Positions 62,740 through 64,000 of a stretch of 64,000 nt of DNA are shown here, piece after piece (the stretch's first letter is position 1; every line of letters starts with the position of its first letter). Made by a program: the position numbers and the translations under genes. The notes beneath the pieces were generated by a model, which had not been told where the DNA came from, made no database searches, and saw only the letters and a program-made list of their open reading frames with translations. Source of the stretch: Bradyrhizobium niftali (GTDB lineage Bacteria > Pseudomonadota > Alphaproteobacteria > Rhizobiales > Xanthobacteraceae); contig NZ_SPQT01000002.1 of the NCBI RefSeq assembly GCF_004571025.1, positions 310,001 to 374,000 of the forward strand. The letters run 5' to 3'.

Positions 62740-62931
62740 ATGTTTTCAAAACCGCGCGAATGGTCGAGGCACGAGGCGCAGCGATTGACGACTCTCGCGC
62801 GTCAGAAAACCTGCGCCGGCGACATAGCCCGTGAGCTCGATCGCCATGTCACTTCAGTCAGAAAGAAGGCACGCGAACTCGGCTTGCTGCTCCCGAAGCG
62901 GGCCGACGTCTCGCGACTACGTCGGAAGTGA
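62740..62931 (+). CDS. Small HTH/SANT-like DNA-binding protein
   Basis: A 63-aa protein: REWSRHEAQRLTTLARQKTCAGDIARELDRHVTSVRKKARELGLLLPKRADVSRL. This is the GcrA/SANT-like three-helix pattern (W-x-EAQRL...ArQ...dIARELdR...SVRkKArELGL). Such solo domains are frequent in Bradyrhizobium, usually near mobile regions. It starts 9 bases after the preceding gene, so the two form one transcript. A DNA-binding role is likely, the target unknown. Confidence 0.78.
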   Translation: MFSKPREWSRHEAQRLTTLARQKTCAGDIARELDRHVTSVRKKARELGLLLPKRADVSRLRRK

Positions 62932-63291
62932 AATCATTCAATGTGGCGCGTCGCGCGCCACCGCCGCCTGCGACGGTATTCGTTAGGTAGGGCTCTGACG
63001 TAGGCGCGCTGCAAATGTATTCCCCTTGGCAGCCGCGCGGGGCGCAATGCCGCGCATGATGTCGCCAGCGGCTGGGCATCAACAGACATCACGGTTTGCG
63101 GCTCGGTCGGCACGCTTCGGGCCGGACGCGGACAGCGAACTGGCTGCCAGCGGGCACGAAGCGCCGTTTCGGGGCGAATTCCAGCAAGCTGGCGTGACCG
63201 GCGAGGGCGGAATCCGGGCCCGGCCGGGCTTCCCCTTGGGGCCGGCATGGCCTATGACGCTGCAACGCAAAAATTCCCCCAAAATGACCTC
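62932..63291. other. Intergenic region before ABC-F gene
   Basis: 360 bp with no convincing gene. The open plus-strand frame 63026-63295 has a Pro/Arg/Ala composition and no ribosome site and is probably non-coding, although its sequence seems of a repeated kind. AAAAATTCCCCC before the ABC-F start may belong to its leader. Confidence 0.35.
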
Positions 63292-64000
63292 ATGATCCGC
63301 CTCGACAACGTCAGCAAGCAAGCCGGCCACCAGATCCTTTTCATCGAAGCCTCCGCCGCCCTCAACAAGGGCGAGAAGATCGGGCTCGTCGGCCCGAACG
63401 GCGCGGGCAAGACCACGCTGTTCCGGATGATCGCCGGTGAGGAGCTGCCGGACGAAGGGCAGGTCTCGACCGATCGCGGCATCACCATCGGGTATTTCAA
63501 TCAGGACGTCGGCGAGATGAGCGGCCGCAGCGCCGTGGCCGAGGTGATGAACGGCGCCGGCCCCGTCAGCGAGGTCGCGGCCGAGTTGCGCCAGCTCGAG
63601 GCTGACATGGCCGACCCTGACAAGGCCGACCAGATGGACGAGATCATCGCGCGCTATGGCGAGGTGCAGCACGCCTTCGAGGAACTCGACGGCTATGCGC
63701 TCGACGGCCGCGCGCGCGAGGCGCTCTCCGGTCTCGGCTTCAGCCAGGAGATGATGGACGGCGACGTCGGAAAACTCTCCGGCGGCTGGAAGATGCGCGT
63801 GGCGCTGGCGCGTATTCTTCTGATGCGGCCCGACGTCATGCTGCTCGACGAGCCGAGCAATCATCTCGATCTGGAAAGCCTGATCTGGCTGGAGAAATTC
63901 CTGCACGACTATGAGGGCACGCTCTTGATGACCTCGCATGACCGCGAGTTCATCAACCGCGTGATCTCCAAGGTGATCGAGATCGATAGCGGCTCGCTGA
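63292..64000 (+). CDS. ABC-F family ATPase (partial, C-terminus beyond window)
   Basis: 236 residues of an ABC-F ATPase are visible. Start ATG 63292 gives IRLDNVSKQAGHQILFIEASAALNKGEKIGLVGPNGAGKTTLFRMIAGEE with Walker A at about 37-45. The signature is KLSGGWKMRVALARILLMRP near 160, the Walker B VMLLDEPSNHLDLESLIWLEKFL near 180, and the switch His is in LLMTSHDREFINRV. It is a different member from that at 1-1161. It probably acts on the ribosome; the subtype needs the missing half. Confidence 0.93.
   Translation, partial: MIRLDNVSKQAGHQILFIEASAALNKGEKIGLVGPNGAGKTTLFRMIAGEELPDEGQVSTDRGITIGYFNQDVGEMSGRSAVAEVMNGAGPVSEVAAELRQLEADMADPDKADQMDEIIARYGEVQHAFEELDGYALDGRAREALSGLGFSQEMMDGDVGKLSGGWKMRVALARILLMRPDVMLLDEPSNHLDLESLIWLEKFLHDYEGTLLMTSHDREFINRVISKVIEIDSGSL

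Noticed and set aside
63079..63939. A 286-residue minus-strand frame
   Set aside because: It lies antisense to the ABC-F gene, which shows all ATPase motifs.
1..64000. CRISPR arrays, tRNA, rRNA or prophage
   Set aside because: No regularly spaced identical repeats, cloverleaf-like genes, rRNA segments or phage structural genes were seen when reading the intergenic regions.

Overview
The window is a GC-rich chromosomal segment from an alphaproteobacterium, most probably a Bradyrhizobium or close relative. The grounds are a eukaryote-type glutamine synthetase II gene with a divergent GstI/DUF2735 gene, a pgsA-like/hdaA/ppk/ppx cluster typical of Rhizobiales, many short alphaproteobacterial exported proteins, and several families of short dispersed inverted repeats between genes. 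No rRNA, tRNA, CRISPR array, prophage or classical insertion sequence was seen.

Layout. 1-10 kb: the 5' part of an ABC-F ATPase gene, a Gly/His-rich exported protein, ndk, a TerC-type membrane protein, a leftward pgsA-like/hdaA/ppk/ppx series (phospholipid synthesis, replication control, polyphosphate metabolism), then purM-purN rightward. 10-20 kb: cspA, an outer-membrane barrel, a LysR gene divergent from two GNAT-like genes and an isochorismatase-fold protein without its nucleophilic cysteine, a class III aminotransferase, rnd, and a LysR/oxidoreductase divergon. 21-26 kb: a leftward phosphoesterase/permease/permease/binding-protein operon with no ATPase gene, and a RAYT (Y1 HUH) transposase flanked on both sides by GTAG-tagged palindromes. 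26-41 kb: selO, aspS, a large AsmA-like protein, a malic enzyme-phosphotransacetylase fusion, DoxX, a tandem beta-barrel protein, and an envelope group (deacetylase, exported glutathione peroxidase, L,D-transpeptidase, CreA). 42-50 kb: a MocR regulator divergent from a PNPOx-like protein and an M20 deacylase, and a complete tryptophan-to-anthranilate operon (formamidase, kynA, kynU). 50-64 kb: a mosaic of small enzymes, three GrlR-like paralogs, the gstI/glnII nitrogen-assimilation divergon with a sigma-54 promoter, an AT-rich island with two small genes, and the start of a second ABC-F gene.

The points most worth following are the RAYT with its candidate REP/BIME substrates, the three GrlR-like proteins in a 9-kb stretch, the gstI-glnII control region, the isochorismatase-fold protein lacking its cysteine, and several very small genes (15454-15624, 18635-18745, 42036-42200, 61126-61275). 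All functional calls come from reading motifs and gene context; no database search was run.
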